A DNA stretch of 64,000 nt from JALQUL01 sp964556425 (GTDB lineage: Bacteria; Pseudomonadota; Gammaproteobacteria; Burkholderiales; Burkholderiaceae_C). Location: positions 10,356-74,355 of the forward strand of contig CAZKWC010000009.1 in assembly GCA_964556425.1 (NCBI GenBank), given 5' to 3'. The translations under genes were made by a program, and so were the position numbers. Every line of letters starts with the position of its first letter. Position 1 is the first letter of the stretch. The notes under the pieces are model-generated. The model saw nothing but the letters and a program-made list of their open reading frames with translations, did not search any database and was not told where the DNA came from. Shown here piece by piece: positions 24,411 to 33,108 of this stretch.

Positions 24411-25103
24411 ATGCGACAAATTTTTTTAGATACAGAAACCACAGGACTGTCACACGAAAACGGCGACAGAGTTATTGAAATTGGCTGCGTTGAAATGTTT
24501 AATCGTCGCTTAACTGGCAATAATCTGCATTTTTATATCAATCCCGAGCGTGACAGTCATGAAGATGCCATCAGAATTCATGGTATTACCAATGAGTTTT
24601 TATCAGATAAGCCAAAGTTTGCACAGCTCAGCGAAGCCATTGTTAGTTATTTACAAGGTGCAGAAATTATCATTCACAACGCACCATTTGATGTAGGGTT
24701 TTTAAATGCTGAGTTGAAGCGCTTAGGTCAAGCACCGCTAGAAAAAATCGCCTCCAACATTATTGACACTTTGGCAATGGCTAAAGAAATTTATCCTGGT
24801 AAACGTAATAGCTTAGATGCCTTATGTAGCCGTTTAGAGGTCGATAATTCTGGTCGTACTTTGCATGGTGCGCTGCTAGACGCAGAGTTATTAGCCGATG
24901 TTTATATTAATTTGACCCGCGGACAAGATGCCTTATTAATGGAGGAGGCGCCAAGCTCAAGTGGTCAAAAAGGTCATAAAACTTTTGATTTTTCTACTAT
25001 TCAATTGCCGGTTATACAAGCAACAGAGTCAGAAAATTTAGCTCATACCAAGGTATTAGAAGAAATAATGAAGTCAGCGAAAAAAGTAGTTTGGCCGAGC
25101 TAA
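24411..25103 (+). CDS. dnaQ: DNA polymerase III epsilon subunit (3'-5' proofreading exonuclease), 230 aa
   Basis: DnaQ removes misincorporated nucleotides during replication. The DEDDh exonuclease motifs are present: Exo I LDTETTGL (residues 5-12), Exo II in IHNAPFDVGFLNAEL and Exo III HGALLDAELLADVY. After the catalytic domain there is a short linker and C-terminal tail that binds the alpha subunit, as in other DnaQ proteins. GAAGGTGACTGA directly before the ATG provides a ribosome-binding site. Confidence 0.95.
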   Translation: MRQIFLDTETTGLSHENGDRVIEIGCVEMFNRRLTGNNLHFYINPERDSHEDAIRIHGITNEFLSDKPKFAQLSEAIVSYLQGAEIIIHNAPFDVGFLNAELKRLGQAPLEKIASNIIDTLAMAKEIYPGKRNSLDALCSRLEVDNSGRTLHGALLDAELLADVYINLTRGQDALLMEEAPSSSGQKGHKTFDFSTIQLPVIQATESENLAHTKVLEEIMKSAKKVVWPS

Positions 25104-25117
25104 ATAAGTTGCAAATT

Positions 25118-25139
25118 AAATCAACTCAACTGATTTTTT
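25118..25139 (+). terminator. Weak terminator after dnaQ
   Basis: AAATCA (25118-25123) can pair with TGATTT (25131-25136), followed by a short T-run. The stem is only 6 bp and A+T-rich, so it is a weak candidate. Confidence 0.35.
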
Positions 25140-25184
25140 AATCTGCACCCTGCTTGTGCTTTGTTATAGCTAAAAAATGTTATT

Positions 25185-25272
25185 GCACTAGTTTGTTGCA
25201 ATGCAATAAGGCCAACAACCAACACTTGCATAGGGCTAGTTTTTCCTCTTTTGGCACGAACAAAACTAGTGC
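25185..25272. repeat. 88-bp element with 10-bp inverted ends
   Basis: GCACTAGTTT (25185-25194) and AAACTAGTGC (25263-25272) are perfect inverted repeats, with partial symmetry going further in (GTT/AAC) and out. They enclose about 68 bp between dnaQ and dppA. The layout could be a small non-autonomous element or a long structured RNA. No flanking duplication was clear. Confidence 0.4.
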
Positions 25273-25338
25273 ATTATTAAAAAAGTTAGCTGTTTAATAA
25301 AAAATTACACGAAAGTTACGTATTTACCCCTAGAATAA

Positions 25339-25369
25339 ATGCACTTGAGTTAGGTGCATAATTTAACTC
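25339..25369. promoter_or_regulatory. Overlapping dyads in the dppA leader
   Basis: Two interleaved inverted repeats are present: ATGCAC (25339-25344) with GTGCAT (25354-25359), and GAGTTA (25347-25352) with TAACTC (25364-25369). They are mutually exclusive as RNA hairpins and lie 55-85 nt before the dppA ATG, so they could be an operator or a conformational switch. This is inferred from symmetry only. Confidence 0.35.
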
Positions 25370-25423
25370 TTGTGAAAGCTCATCCATATTGATGAGATTT
25401 TCTTTTTTTTAAAGGGATGAAAC

Positions 25424-27016
25424 ATGTTCAAAACAAAAAAACTAGTTGCTGCTTTGAGTTTGTCAGTTGCTGCGTTTGGAGCGCATGCTGCTGGTACGTT
25501 AATTTTCTGTTCTGAAGCTAGCCCTGAAGGCTTTGATTCTGCACAGTACACAGGTGGTAATACTTTTGATGCTGCTGGTCACGCCTTATTCAACCGTTTG
25601 GTTGAATTCAAAAAAGGTACAACTGACATTGAACCCGGTTTAGCCGAGTCTTGGACAGTTTCTGCTGATGGCACTACCTACACTTTCAAATTACGCAAAG
25701 GTGTGAAGTTCCATACCACCCCCAACTTTAAGCCTACTCGCGACTTTAACGCAGATGATGTGGTGTTTACTTTTGGTCGTATGACTGATAAAAATCATCC
25801 TTTTAACAAAGCTTACCCTGCAGAATTTCCGTATGCCTCCGATACAGGCCTAGACGGCAACATGGCATCGATTAAAAAAGTAGATGCTAATACAGTTGTA
25901 TTCCAATTACAGAAACCAGACGCAGACATGTTGGCTAAAATTGCCTTACCATTTGCCTCTGTTTTATCTGCAGAACACGCAGAAAAATTACAAGCCGCTG
26001 GTACTGCCAACTTAATCAATCAACAACCAGTGGGTACTGGTCCTTTTGTATTAAAAAGTTACCAAAAAGATTCTAATATTCGTTATACCAAAAATGCCGA
26101 ATACTGGAATGCTAAAAACGTATTGGTTGACAACTTAATTTTTGCAATTACCACTGACGCATCAGTTCGTGTACAAAAATTAAAAGCGGGCGAGTGCCAC
26201 ATTATGTCGCAGCCAAAACCACAAGATATTGCTGGTTTACGCACAGATGCCAACATTAAAATGGAATCAGCTCCTGGTTTTAACATTGGTTATTTAGGTT
26301 ATAACAACCAAAAGCCACACACTTCTAAACCAGAAGTTCGTCAAGCTTTAGACATGGCCATCAACCGTAAAGCTATCATCGAAGCCGTTTATCAAGGTCA
26401 AGGCCAAGAAGCGAGCAATCCATTCCCAGCTTCATTATGGTCTTACAACAAAAACCTTAAAAATGCTGCTTACAACCCAGAGCAAGCTAAAGAGTTGTTG
26501 AAAAAAGCCGGTTATGCAAATGGTCTTGAACTCACTTTGTGGGCTATGCCAGTACAACGTCCGTACAATCCAAATGCTAAGTTAATGGCTGAAATGATTC
26601 AAGCTGACTGGGCAAAAATTGGCGTTAAAGCTAAAATCACTCAATACGAGTGGGGCGAATACCTCAAGCGTATGAAAAATGGTGAACACGATGCTGGTTT
26701 GATTGGTTGGACAGGCGACTATGCTAGCCCAGACAATTTCTTAGGCGTATTGCTCACTTGTGAAGCCATTGGTGGTTCTAACTATGCTCGTTATTGCAGC
26801 AAAGAATTCGATGCGGCCGTATTAAAAGCTCGTAACAGTGTTGACCTCAAAGAACGTACTGCCCTTTACATGAAGGCTCAAGAAATCTTCAAGAAAGATT
26901 TACCTTGGACTACCATTGCTCACTCTACAGTGAATCAGCCAATGCGTAAAGAGTTAATGGGTTTCAAAATTAGCCCATTTGGCGACTACAATTTTGAAGG
27001 TGTAGGCTTAAAATAA
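25424..27016 (+). CDS. dppA: Peptide ABC transporter substrate-binding protein (DppA-like), 530 aa
   Basis: The periplasmic receptor of a dipeptide-type ABC importer (SBP family 5). It starts with a signal peptide (MFKTKKLVAALSLSVAAFGA, cleavage near AHAAG) and continues TLIFCSEASPEGFDSAQYTGGN, highly like DppA. The Cys pair in mature SBP_5 proteins of this type is present. First gene of the dppABCDF cluster, followed by stem-loops that may raise its level over the downstream genes. Substrate range, such as dipeptides or heme, cannot be decided from sequence. Confidence 0.93.
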   Translation: MFKTKKLVAALSLSVAAFGAHAAGTLIFCSEASPEGFDSAQYTGGNTFDAAGHALFNRLVEFKKGTTDIEPGLAESWTVSADGTTYTFKLRKGVKFHTTPNFKPTRDFNADDVVFTFGRMTDKNHPFNKAYPAEFPYASDTGLDGNMASIKKVDANTVVFQLQKPDADMLAKIALPFASVLSAEHAEKLQAAGTANLINQQPVGTGPFVLKSYQKDSNIRYTKNAEYWNAKNVLVDNLIFAITTDASVRVQKLKAGECHIMSQPKPQDIAGLRTDANIKMESAPGFNIGYLGYNNQKPHTSKPEVRQALDMAINRKAIIEAVYQGQGQEASNPFPASLWSYNKNLKNAAYNPEQAKELLKKAGYANGLELTLWAMPVQRPYNPNAKLMAEMIQADWAKIGVKAKITQYEWGEYLKRMKNGEHDAGLIGWTGDYASPDNFLGVLLTCEAIGGSNYARYCSKEFDAAVLKARNSVDLKERTALYMKAQEIFKKDLPWTTIAHSTVNQPMRKELMGFKISPFGDYNFEGVGLK

Positions 27017-27031
27017 TTAGCTTGCTTGTTA

Positions 27032-27131
27032 AACCCTAGTAATAAAACTAGGGTTAAAAATAGCAATGAATAAGGCTTTTTAGCCGGAAAAGGCAGGGCT
27101 CATAGGAAATTTTTCCTTCTGCCCTGCCTTT
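27032..27131 (+). promoter_or_regulatory. Tandem stem-loops between dppA and dppB
   Basis: Three hairpins follow each other: AACCCTAGT/ACTAGGGTT (27032-27040 and 27047-27055), a small GGCT/AGCC (about 27073-27084) and a strong 11-bp stem AAAGGCAGGGC/GCCCTGCCTTT (27089-27099 and 27121-27131) with a smaller internal stem. No long T-run follows, so they are not typical full terminators. Such structures after a binding-protein gene usually protect the upstream mRNA from 3' decay or cause partial termination, giving more DppA than DppBCDF. Confidence 0.65.
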
Positions 27132-27152
27132 ATTATTTAAAGGTCACCTCTC

Positions 27153-28181
27153 ATGTTTGCTTATATCTTAAAACGATTAGCGGTTTTAATTCCTACCTTT
27201 TTAGGCGTTACGCTACTCACTTTTTCCCTCATTCGATTAATTCCTGGTGACCCAGTAGAGGTCATGATGGGCGAGCGTTCGCTCGATCCAGAAGTACATG
27301 CGGCGGCATTAAAACGTTTAGGTTTAGATCAACCCTTGCCAGTGCAGTATTTTAATTATTTAAAACAATTACTCAGTGGTGATTTAGGTCAGTCTCTCAA
27401 AACGCAATCAAGTGTTTGGTCAGAATTTAAAGCATTGTTTCCTGCTACTCTAGAGTTAGCTTTAGTGGCATTGTTTTTTGCGCTAATTATTGGCATGACA
27501 GCGGGTGTAATTGCGGCTGTAAAAAGAGGCAGTATGGCTGATCATACTGTCATGACGGTGGCATTAACGGGTTATTCCATGCCCATATTTTGGTGGGGCT
27601 TATTACTCATTTTAATTTTTTCTGTGGGTCTGCGTTGGACTCCTGTATCGGGCCGTATTGATTTGCTTTTTGATATTACACCGCACACCGGATTTATGTT
27701 AATTGATGCTTTTAAAGCTGAAATGGCCGACCCAGTAGGCAATAAAGGGGCAGTCTGGGATGCTTTTAAACATTTAATTTTGCCAGCGATTGCATTGGGT
27801 ACTATTCCATTAGCCGTCATTGCACGTATGACACGCTCCTCTATGTTGGAAGTATTGCGTGAAGACTATGTACGTACGGCACGCGCCAAAGGTTTGTCGC
27901 CAGCCAGAGTTATTTTTGTTCATGCACTGCGCAACGCTTTAATTCCGGTCCTCACTGTGATTGGTTTGCAAGTAGGCACCTTAATGGGCGGCGCTGTTTT
28001 GACCGAAACTATTTTCTCATGGCCGGGTATTGGTAAATGGTTAATAGATGCCATTGGTAGGCGAGATTATCCAGTGGTGCAAAATGGTATTTTGTTAATT
28101 GCCACTATGGTCATTATCACTAATTTTGTGGTTGATATTCTGTATGGTATTGCCAATCCACGCATTCGTCATCATAGCTAA
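27153..28181 (+). CDS. dppB: Peptide ABC transporter permease DppB, 342 aa
   Basis: An inner-membrane permease of the binding-protein-dependent transport family. N-terminal FAYILKRLAVLIPTFLGVTL, six predicted helices, and the EAA motif region YVRTARAKGLSPARVIFVHALRNALIPV that docks on the ATPases. Length is as in E. coli DppB. AAAGGTC upstream gives a ribosome-binding site. Confidence 0.95.
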   Translation: MFAYILKRLAVLIPTFLGVTLLTFSLIRLIPGDPVEVMMGERSLDPEVHAAALKRLGLDQPLPVQYFNYLKQLLSGDLGQSLKTQSSVWSEFKALFPATLELALVALFFALIIGMTAGVIAAVKRGSMADHTVMTVALTGYSMPIFWWGLLLILIFSVGLRWTPVSGRIDLLFDITPHTGFMLIDAFKAEMADPVGNKGAVWDAFKHLILPAIALGTIPLAVIARMTRSSMLEVLREDYVRTARAKGLSPARVIFVHALRNALIPVLTVIGLQVGTLMGGAVLTETIFSWPGIGKWLIDAIGRRDYPVVQNGILLIATMVIITNFVVDILYGIANPRIRHHS

Positions 28182-28207
28182 TTGCAATCATAAGAACAGG
28201 TAACTTA

Positions 28208-29161
28208 ATGACTATGAATCAAAGTACTACAAACATGTCTGCAGTATCAGCACAACAAACTCCAGAGCAATCTGCAGAGTTACAAGCCGTACTGGCTCAC
28301 CCCTCACCACTCAAAGAGTTTTGGCTGGCCTTTTCTAAAAATAAAGGTGCAGTTGCTGGCCTTTGTTTTATGAGTTTAATTTTGTTTTTGGCACTTTTTG
28401 CTCCTTGGGTTGCCCCTTATGACCCCATCGAGCAATACCGAGATCATTTTTTACAACCGCCTGTTTGGGCGGGTGGTACAAGCCAGTTTTTATTGGGTAC
28501 CGATGAATTAGGTCGAGATATTTTGTCGCGCTTAATTCATGGTGCACGCCTGTCCTTATTGGTAGGTTTTGTTTCTGTTTTATTGGCCTTAATTCCTGGA
28601 GTGACCTTGGGTTTAGTTGCTGCCTTTACTGGTAGGGTAGTGGATAGTGCTGTAATGCGCGCCATGGATATTGTGATGGCCTTGCCCGCTTTGTTATTGG
28701 CAGTGGCAATTATTGCTATTCTTGGCCCTGGTTTAGTCAATGCCATGATTGCGATTGCCTTGGTGTCCTTGCCTGCTTATGTGCGATTAACAAGGGCTTC
28801 AGCCATGGCCGAGCTCAATCGTGACTATGTCACTGCTGCCCGTTTGTCTGGCGCAGGAACTTTAAGGTTGATGTTTGTAACGGTTTTGCCCAACTGCATG
28901 GCGCCTTTAATTGTCCATGCCACCATGAGTTTTTCGGCCGCTATTTTAGAAATTGCTGCCTTAGGATTTTTAGGTTTAGGGGTACAACCACCATTACCCG
29001 AGTGGGGCACTATGCTCGCTTCTGCACGTGACTACATAGAGCGCGCATGGTGGGTAGTGACCTTACCCGGTTTAACCATATTACTTTCTGTATTGGCCAT
29101 TAATTTAATGGGTGACGGGTTGCGTGACGCACTCGATCCAAAACTAAAAACAGCCTCTTAA
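28208..29161 (+). CDS. dppC: Peptide ABC transporter permease DppC, 317 aa
   Basis: The second permease, pairing with DppB. An N-terminal hydrophilic extension (about 45 residues) precedes FSKNKGAVAGLCFMSLILFL; the OppC-type N-terminal and permease domains follow, with an EAA loop YVTAARLSGAGTLRLMFVTVLPN and the conserved LGLGVQPPLPEWGTML near the end. It starts 27 bp after dppB. Confidence 0.95.
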   Translation: MTMNQSTTNMSAVSAQQTPEQSAELQAVLAHPSPLKEFWLAFSKNKGAVAGLCFMSLILFLALFAPWVAPYDPIEQYRDHFLQPPVWAGGTSQFLLGTDELGRDILSRLIHGARLSLLVGFVSVLLALIPGVTLGLVAAFTGRVVDSAVMRAMDIVMALPALLLAVAIIAILGPGLVNAMIAIALVSLPAYVRLTRASAMAELNRDYVTAARLSGAGTLRLMFVTVLPNCMAPLIVHATMSFSAAILEIAALGFLGLGVQPPLPEWGTMLASARDYIERAWWVVTLPGLTILLSVLAINLMGDGLRDALDPKLKTAS

Positions 29162-29179
29162 GCGTTACAGGAGTCCAAT

Positions 29180-30154
29180 ATGAGTTTATTAGCAATTCAA
29201 AATTTAAGTGTTGAGTTCGGTCCTGTAGGTAAAGCCTTTAAAGCCGTAGATGGGCTTGATTTAACTGTCAATGCTGGCGAAATTGTCGGTATTGTAGGAG
29301 AGTCGGGCTCTGGTAAGTCCGTCACTATGATGGCGATGATGGGTTTGTTGCAAGGCCAAGGCCGAGTCACTGCAAATCAACTGCAATTTGATGGAAAAGA
29401 TTTATTAACTATTTCTGATGCAGGTCGAAGAAAAATTTTAGGCAAAGATATGGCCATGATTTTTCAAGATCCTATGACTTCTTTAAACCCTTGTTTTACA
29501 GTGGGCTACCAGTTAATGGAAGTCTTAAAGCAACACATGGGACTAAAAGGTGCTGCTGCCAAAGCTAGAGCCATTGAGTTACTAGAAATGGTGGAAATTC
29601 CTGGGGCTAAAGGTCGCCTTGACAATTATCCTCATCAGTTCTCGGGGGGTATGAGCCAACGCGTGATGATCGCCATTGCGATTGCTTGTAATCCAAAATT
29701 GTTAATTGCCGATGAGCCCACCACAGCGCTTGATGTAACCATTCAGGCGCAAATTATGGATTTGTTAGTGAATTTACAAAAAGCCCAAGGTATGGGTTTA
29801 ATTATGATTACCCATGATTTGGCGGTAGTTGCAGAAGTAGCCCATAGAGTAGCTGTTATGTATGCGGGTCAGGTGGTAGAGCAAAGTGCCGTGCAAGATG
29901 CATTTAATCATCCGCGTCATCCGTATACGCATGCTTTGTTGCAGGCAGTGCCCGAGCGCAGTAGGGGGGCCAAAAGGCTTAGTACCCTACAAGGTATTGT
30001 GCCAGGTCAATACGATAGGCCCAAAGGCTGTTTGTTGGCTCCACGTTGCCCGCAAGTGCAAGTGCAGTGCAGTGCCATACCACCCGATTTAAAAACAATC
30101 GATAACTCACAAGTTCGTTGTTATTTTCCTATTTCTAAGGAGCTTGTTGTATGA
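29180..30154 (+). CDS. dppD: Peptide ABC transporter ATP-binding protein DppD, 324 aa
   Basis: ATPase subunit with Walker A GESGSGKSV, signature FSGGMSQRV, Walker B LLIADEPTTALD and the C-terminal oligopeptide-family extension with Cys residues (CLLAPRCPQVQVQC) that holds an Fe-S or Zn-like site in the family. AGGAG lies 8 nt before the ATG. It overlaps dppF by 4 bp (ATGA). Confidence 0.95.
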   Translation: MSLLAIQNLSVEFGPVGKAFKAVDGLDLTVNAGEIVGIVGESGSGKSVTMMAMMGLLQGQGRVTANQLQFDGKDLLTISDAGRRKILGKDMAMIFQDPMTSLNPCFTVGYQLMEVLKQHMGLKGAAAKARAIELLEMVEIPGAKGRLDNYPHQFSGGMSQRVMIAIAIACNPKLLIADEPTTALDVTIQAQIMDLLVNLQKAQGMGLIMITHDLAVVAEVAHRVAVMYAGQVVEQSAVQDAFNHPRHPYTHALLQAVPERSRGAKRLSTLQGIVPGQYDRPKGCLLAPRCPQVQVQCSAIPPDLKTIDNSQVRCYFPISKELVV

Positions 30155-31122
30155 GCAATATAGTCATGCAAGCCAATGCTTTAGCCAGGCATTATGAAGT
30201 GGCTCAAGGCTTTATGAAGCCTAAGGTCAAAGTGAAAGCCTTAAATGGCGTGTCTTTTACTTTGCACAGTGGCAAAACATTGGCGGTGGTAGGTGAGTCT
30301 GGCTGTGGTAAAAGTACTTTGGCGCGCCAACTCACGCTAGTCGAGCCTCCAACCGAAGGGCAACTTACTCTAAGCGGCGAAGTGATTGAACCCACCGATG
30401 CAAAGCAAAGAGCAAGGCTACGTAGTCATGTGCAAATGGTGTTTCAAAACCCCTATGCTTCACTTAACCCAAGGCAAAAAATTGCCGATCAATTGGCCGA
30501 GCCACTGCTACTGAATACGAATTTAAGTCCGCAAGAGCGCAAAAATGCGGTAGAAAAAATTATGCAAAGAGTGGGTTTAAGACCTGAGTTTGCACACCGT
30601 TATCCGCATATGTTTTCTGGCGGTCAAAGACAACGTATAGCTTTGGCAAGAGCCATGATTTTGCAGCCAAAAGTGTTGGTAGCCGATGAGCCCACCTCAG
30701 CTCTTGATGTTTCCATTCAGGCTCAAGTTTTAAATTTATTCATGGATTTACAAGATGAATTTAAAACCGCCTATGTTTTTATTTCACATAATTTAGCAGT
30801 CGTCGAGCATGTGGCTGATGATGTAATGGTGATGTATTTGGGCCGAGTCGTCGAGACCGGTGCAAAATCAGTTTTATTTTCTCAACCTTTGCATCCCTAT
30901 ACCCAGGCTTTGCTTTCTGCTACGCCATCTATTGACGCAGAGCACAGACAAAAGAAAATTAAAATTGTGGGTGAATTACCCAGTCCATTAAATCCGCCTA
31001 GCGGTTGCGCTTTTCATAAGCGTTGCCCCTATGCCACCGATTTATGCTCATCCACAGAGCCTCAACTCAGAGAGCTACAAGGTAGGCAAATTGCGTGTCA
31101 CCATGCTGAAACACTTATTTAA
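30151..31122 (+). CDS. dppF: Peptide ABC transporter ATP-binding protein DppF, 323 aa
   Basis: The second ATPase of the importer, with Walker A GESGCGKST, signature FSGGQRQR, Walker B VLVADEPTSALD and the C-terminal CAFHKRCPYATDLC motif. It overlaps dppD by ATGA, ensuring coupled translation. The amidohydrolase gene follows 14 bp later, probably in the same transcript. Confidence 0.95.
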   Translation: MSNIVMQANALARHYEVAQGFMKPKVKVKALNGVSFTLHSGKTLAVVGESGCGKSTLARQLTLVEPPTEGQLTLSGEVIEPTDAKQRARLRSHVQMVFQNPYASLNPRQKIADQLAEPLLLNTNLSPQERKNAVEKIMQRVGLRPEFAHRYPHMFSGGQRQRIALARAMILQPKVLVADEPTSALDVSIQAQVLNLFMDLQDEFKTAYVFISHNLAVVEHVADDVMVMYLGRVVETGAKSVLFSQPLHPYTQALLSATPSIDAEHRQKKIKIVGELPSPLNPPSGCAFHKRCPYATDLCSSTEPQLRELQGRQIACHHAETLI

Positions 31123-31136
31123 CACATTTTAAAATC

Positions 31137-32189
31137 ATGCTTAGTTTTGTTAATCATTTACATGCACATCACTGTCCTACCTATGAGTTTTATCGTGGTG
31201 AGAAAGTACCTTGTTTTGAAAAAGTCGAGCGTTACGATTATGTGATTGAAGCTTTAAAAGCCAATGGTCATGAAGTAAGTTTTGCCACTAGCAGTGCTAA
31301 TGAAGTGTTACCTCAAGTGCATAGCCAGCGTTATCTTGATTTTTTATCAAGCGCCTGGAGTCGCTGGTTGGCACTAGACACTGCTAATGCATCGGTGCAA
31401 CCTTTTCCATCGGTATGGCCAATTCGTAGTTTACGTGATGATAAAGAGCCCGATAATTTTATTGCGCAGTTGGGTTTATATAGCATGGACAATGGCACAC
31501 CAATGGTAGAGGGCACTTGGCAAGCCGTCAAGCAAGGTGCCGACTGCGCAGCCAGCGGAGCAAGCCATTTGGCCACTACAGGCCGTCCTAGTTTTGTGTG
31601 TTCAAGGCCACCAGGCCATCATGCAGGCTCTGACTTTATGGGCGGTTATTGTTTTTTAAATAATGCTGCTATTGCGGCACAAACATTGCGCAATCATGGT
31701 GCTGCAAAAGTAGCTATATTAGATGTGGATTTTCATCATGGTAATGGTACACAAAGTATTTTTTACGAGCGCTCTGATGTGTTTTTTACCAGTATACATG
31801 GTAGTCCCACCTCAGAGTTTCCATTTTATTTAGGTTATGCTGACGAAATAGGCCAAGGTGCAGGTAAAGGCTTTAATCTTAACTTACCCCTAGCTGCTGG
31901 CGCGAGTGTAGAGACTTGGTTTAATGCATTGAATACTGCTACCCAAGCTATACATCAATTTGCCCCTGAAGCCTTGGTTATTTCTTTAGGAGTGGATACT
32001 TTTATCAACGACCCTATTTCAAAATTTGCGCTAGATACACCCGATTATTTTAATATGGGGCAATTAATTGCCAGTTTAAAACTACCCACCATGTTTGTTT
32101 TAGAGGGTGGTTATGCCGTTGATGCAGTAGGCGAAAATGTAGTCAATGTATTAAATGGTTTTGAAAGTTTTGTCCCTACTGCTGATTAA
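31137..32189 (+). CDS. Acetylpolyamine amidohydrolase / histone deacetylase family protein, 350 aa
   Basis: A zinc-dependent deacetylase of the arginase/HDAC fold. It has the tandem His site RPPGHHAG, zinc ligands in ILDVDFHHGNGTQ and the Asp in SLGVDTFINDP, and the Gly-rich VLEGGYAVDAVG, as in bacterial acetylpolyamine amidohydrolases. It probably deacetylates acetylated polyamines or another small amide in the cytoplasm. Its position 14 bp after dppF suggests that its substrate may enter through this ABC importer; that link is inferred. Confidence 0.87.
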   Translation: MLSFVNHLHAHHCPTYEFYRGEKVPCFEKVERYDYVIEALKANGHEVSFATSSANEVLPQVHSQRYLDFLSSAWSRWLALDTANASVQPFPSVWPIRSLRDDKEPDNFIAQLGLYSMDNGTPMVEGTWQAVKQGADCAASGASHLATTGRPSFVCSRPPGHHAGSDFMGGYCFLNNAAIAAQTLRNHGAAKVAILDVDFHHGNGTQSIFYERSDVFFTSIHGSPTSEFPFYLGYADEIGQGAGKGFNLNLPLAAGASVETWFNALNTATQAIHQFAPEALVISLGVDTFINDPISKFALDTPDYFNMGQLIASLKLPTMFVLEGGYAVDAVGENVVNVLNGFESFVPTAD

Positions 32190-32484
32190 GTAAGTGCTCG
32201 TGTAGAGGCTTATTAGCTAACCCAATTCAATACAAGAACAGGTGCATGCCCAAGTTTTTGTATTGAGTTGTGTACGAAAATTACAATTTGCTAGTATTGA
32301 GCAGTTGTTTAGCATTGGATTTAAAATGAAAGTAGCAATTATTTTCACCTTCGGTAATCGTCAATTTTAATGGATGCTGTATTTCCATCTATTTACAATT
32401 AGTTGCTAGTATTTTTAAATATGGAGTTAATTGTCAAATTTTTCAATTAGACTTTAAAGTGTTATTATTATCTGAAAGAAAAAA
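32190..32484. other. Intergenic region with a long-stem hairpin
   Basis: About 295 bp without a gene. TCAATACAA (32227-32235) pairs with TTGTATTGA (32258-32266) around a 22-nt loop; it may end the dpp-amidohydrolase transcript, though no T-run follows. The bases before 32485 include GAAAGAAAAA as a possible ribosome-binding site. Confidence 0.4.
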
Positions 32485-32946
32485 ATGAATAATTTTACAA
32501 AAATCACTGTTGCAATTATGACTGTTTTAACTTTAGGTGCTTGTGCATCTAACCGCGGTTATCAGCAACCTCAGTATCAAAACACCAATTATACTAATCA
32601 GCAGGGTGTGCGTTACGGCACAGTGCAAAACATTACGGTCAGCAATAGCGGCGGTAGTCAAACGTCTGGCGGCGGTGCTATTTTAGGTGCTATTGTTGGT
32701 GGCGTAGTGGGTAATCGATTTGGTGGTGGTACTGGCAAAGACCTTAGCACGGTAGCAGGTGTTGTTGGTGGTGCCATTGTTGGCAATGAAATTGAAAAAA
32801 ACAAAAGCCAAACAGGTCCCACCGTTTACACTGTGCAAGTACGTTTTGATGATGGCGGTACAGCCAATTATCAATATGGTCAAATTAGTGGTATAGGCCA
32901 AGGCTCACGTGTTAAGTTAGTGAATGGCCAGCTTCTTACTAATTAA
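32485..32946 (+). CDS. Glycine-zipper lipoprotein (2TM domain), 153 aa
   Basis: Signal with lipobox LGAC (MTVLTLGACASNRGYQ), a Gln/Tyr/Asn-rich linker and two Gly-rich segments (AILGAIVGGVVGNRFGGG and GVVGGAIVGNEIEK) forming the glycine zipper 2TM domain. Similar outer-membrane lipoproteins (SlyB/Pcp type) affect envelope stability. The C-terminal part, YTVQVRFDDGGTANYQYGQI, is typical of the family. Confidence 0.87.
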   Translation: MNNFTKITVAIMTVLTLGACASNRGYQQPQYQNTNYTNQQGVRYGTVQNITVSNSGGSQTSGGGAILGAIVGGVVGNRFGGGTGKDLSTVAGVVGGAIVGNEIEKNKSQTGPTVYTVQVRFDDGGTANYQYGQISGIGQGSRVKLVNGQLLTN

Positions 32947-33057
32947 TCAGCGGGCGAAGACTGCATTTTTTGTTTAGTCGCTTTGCTTAAGCTTTTAGTT
33001 CCCTCAATTAATTAAAGGCTGATTTACAGCACTTAAGAATCTAAGAACTTAATCATC

Positions 33058-33094
33058 AAAAAGACTCTATACTTTGGTACAGAGTCTTTTTTTT
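33058..33094 (+). terminator. Intrinsic terminator
   Basis: AAAAAGACTCT (33058-33068) pairs with AGAGTCTTTTT (33081-33091), with the T-run continuing to 33094. It ends just before the oxidoreductase ATG at 33109, so it serves the lipoprotein gene. Confidence 0.85.
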
Positions 33095-33108
33095 GCCTTT
33101 AATTTTGT

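Larger units (their letters stand above)
25104..25423. other. Intergenic region between dnaQ and dppA
   Basis: About 320 bp without a gene, containing the weak dnaQ terminator, the inverted-repeat element at 25185-25272 and the interleaved dyads at 25339-25369. The ribosome-binding site AAAGGGA lies 7-8 nt before the dppA ATG. Confidence 0.4.
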
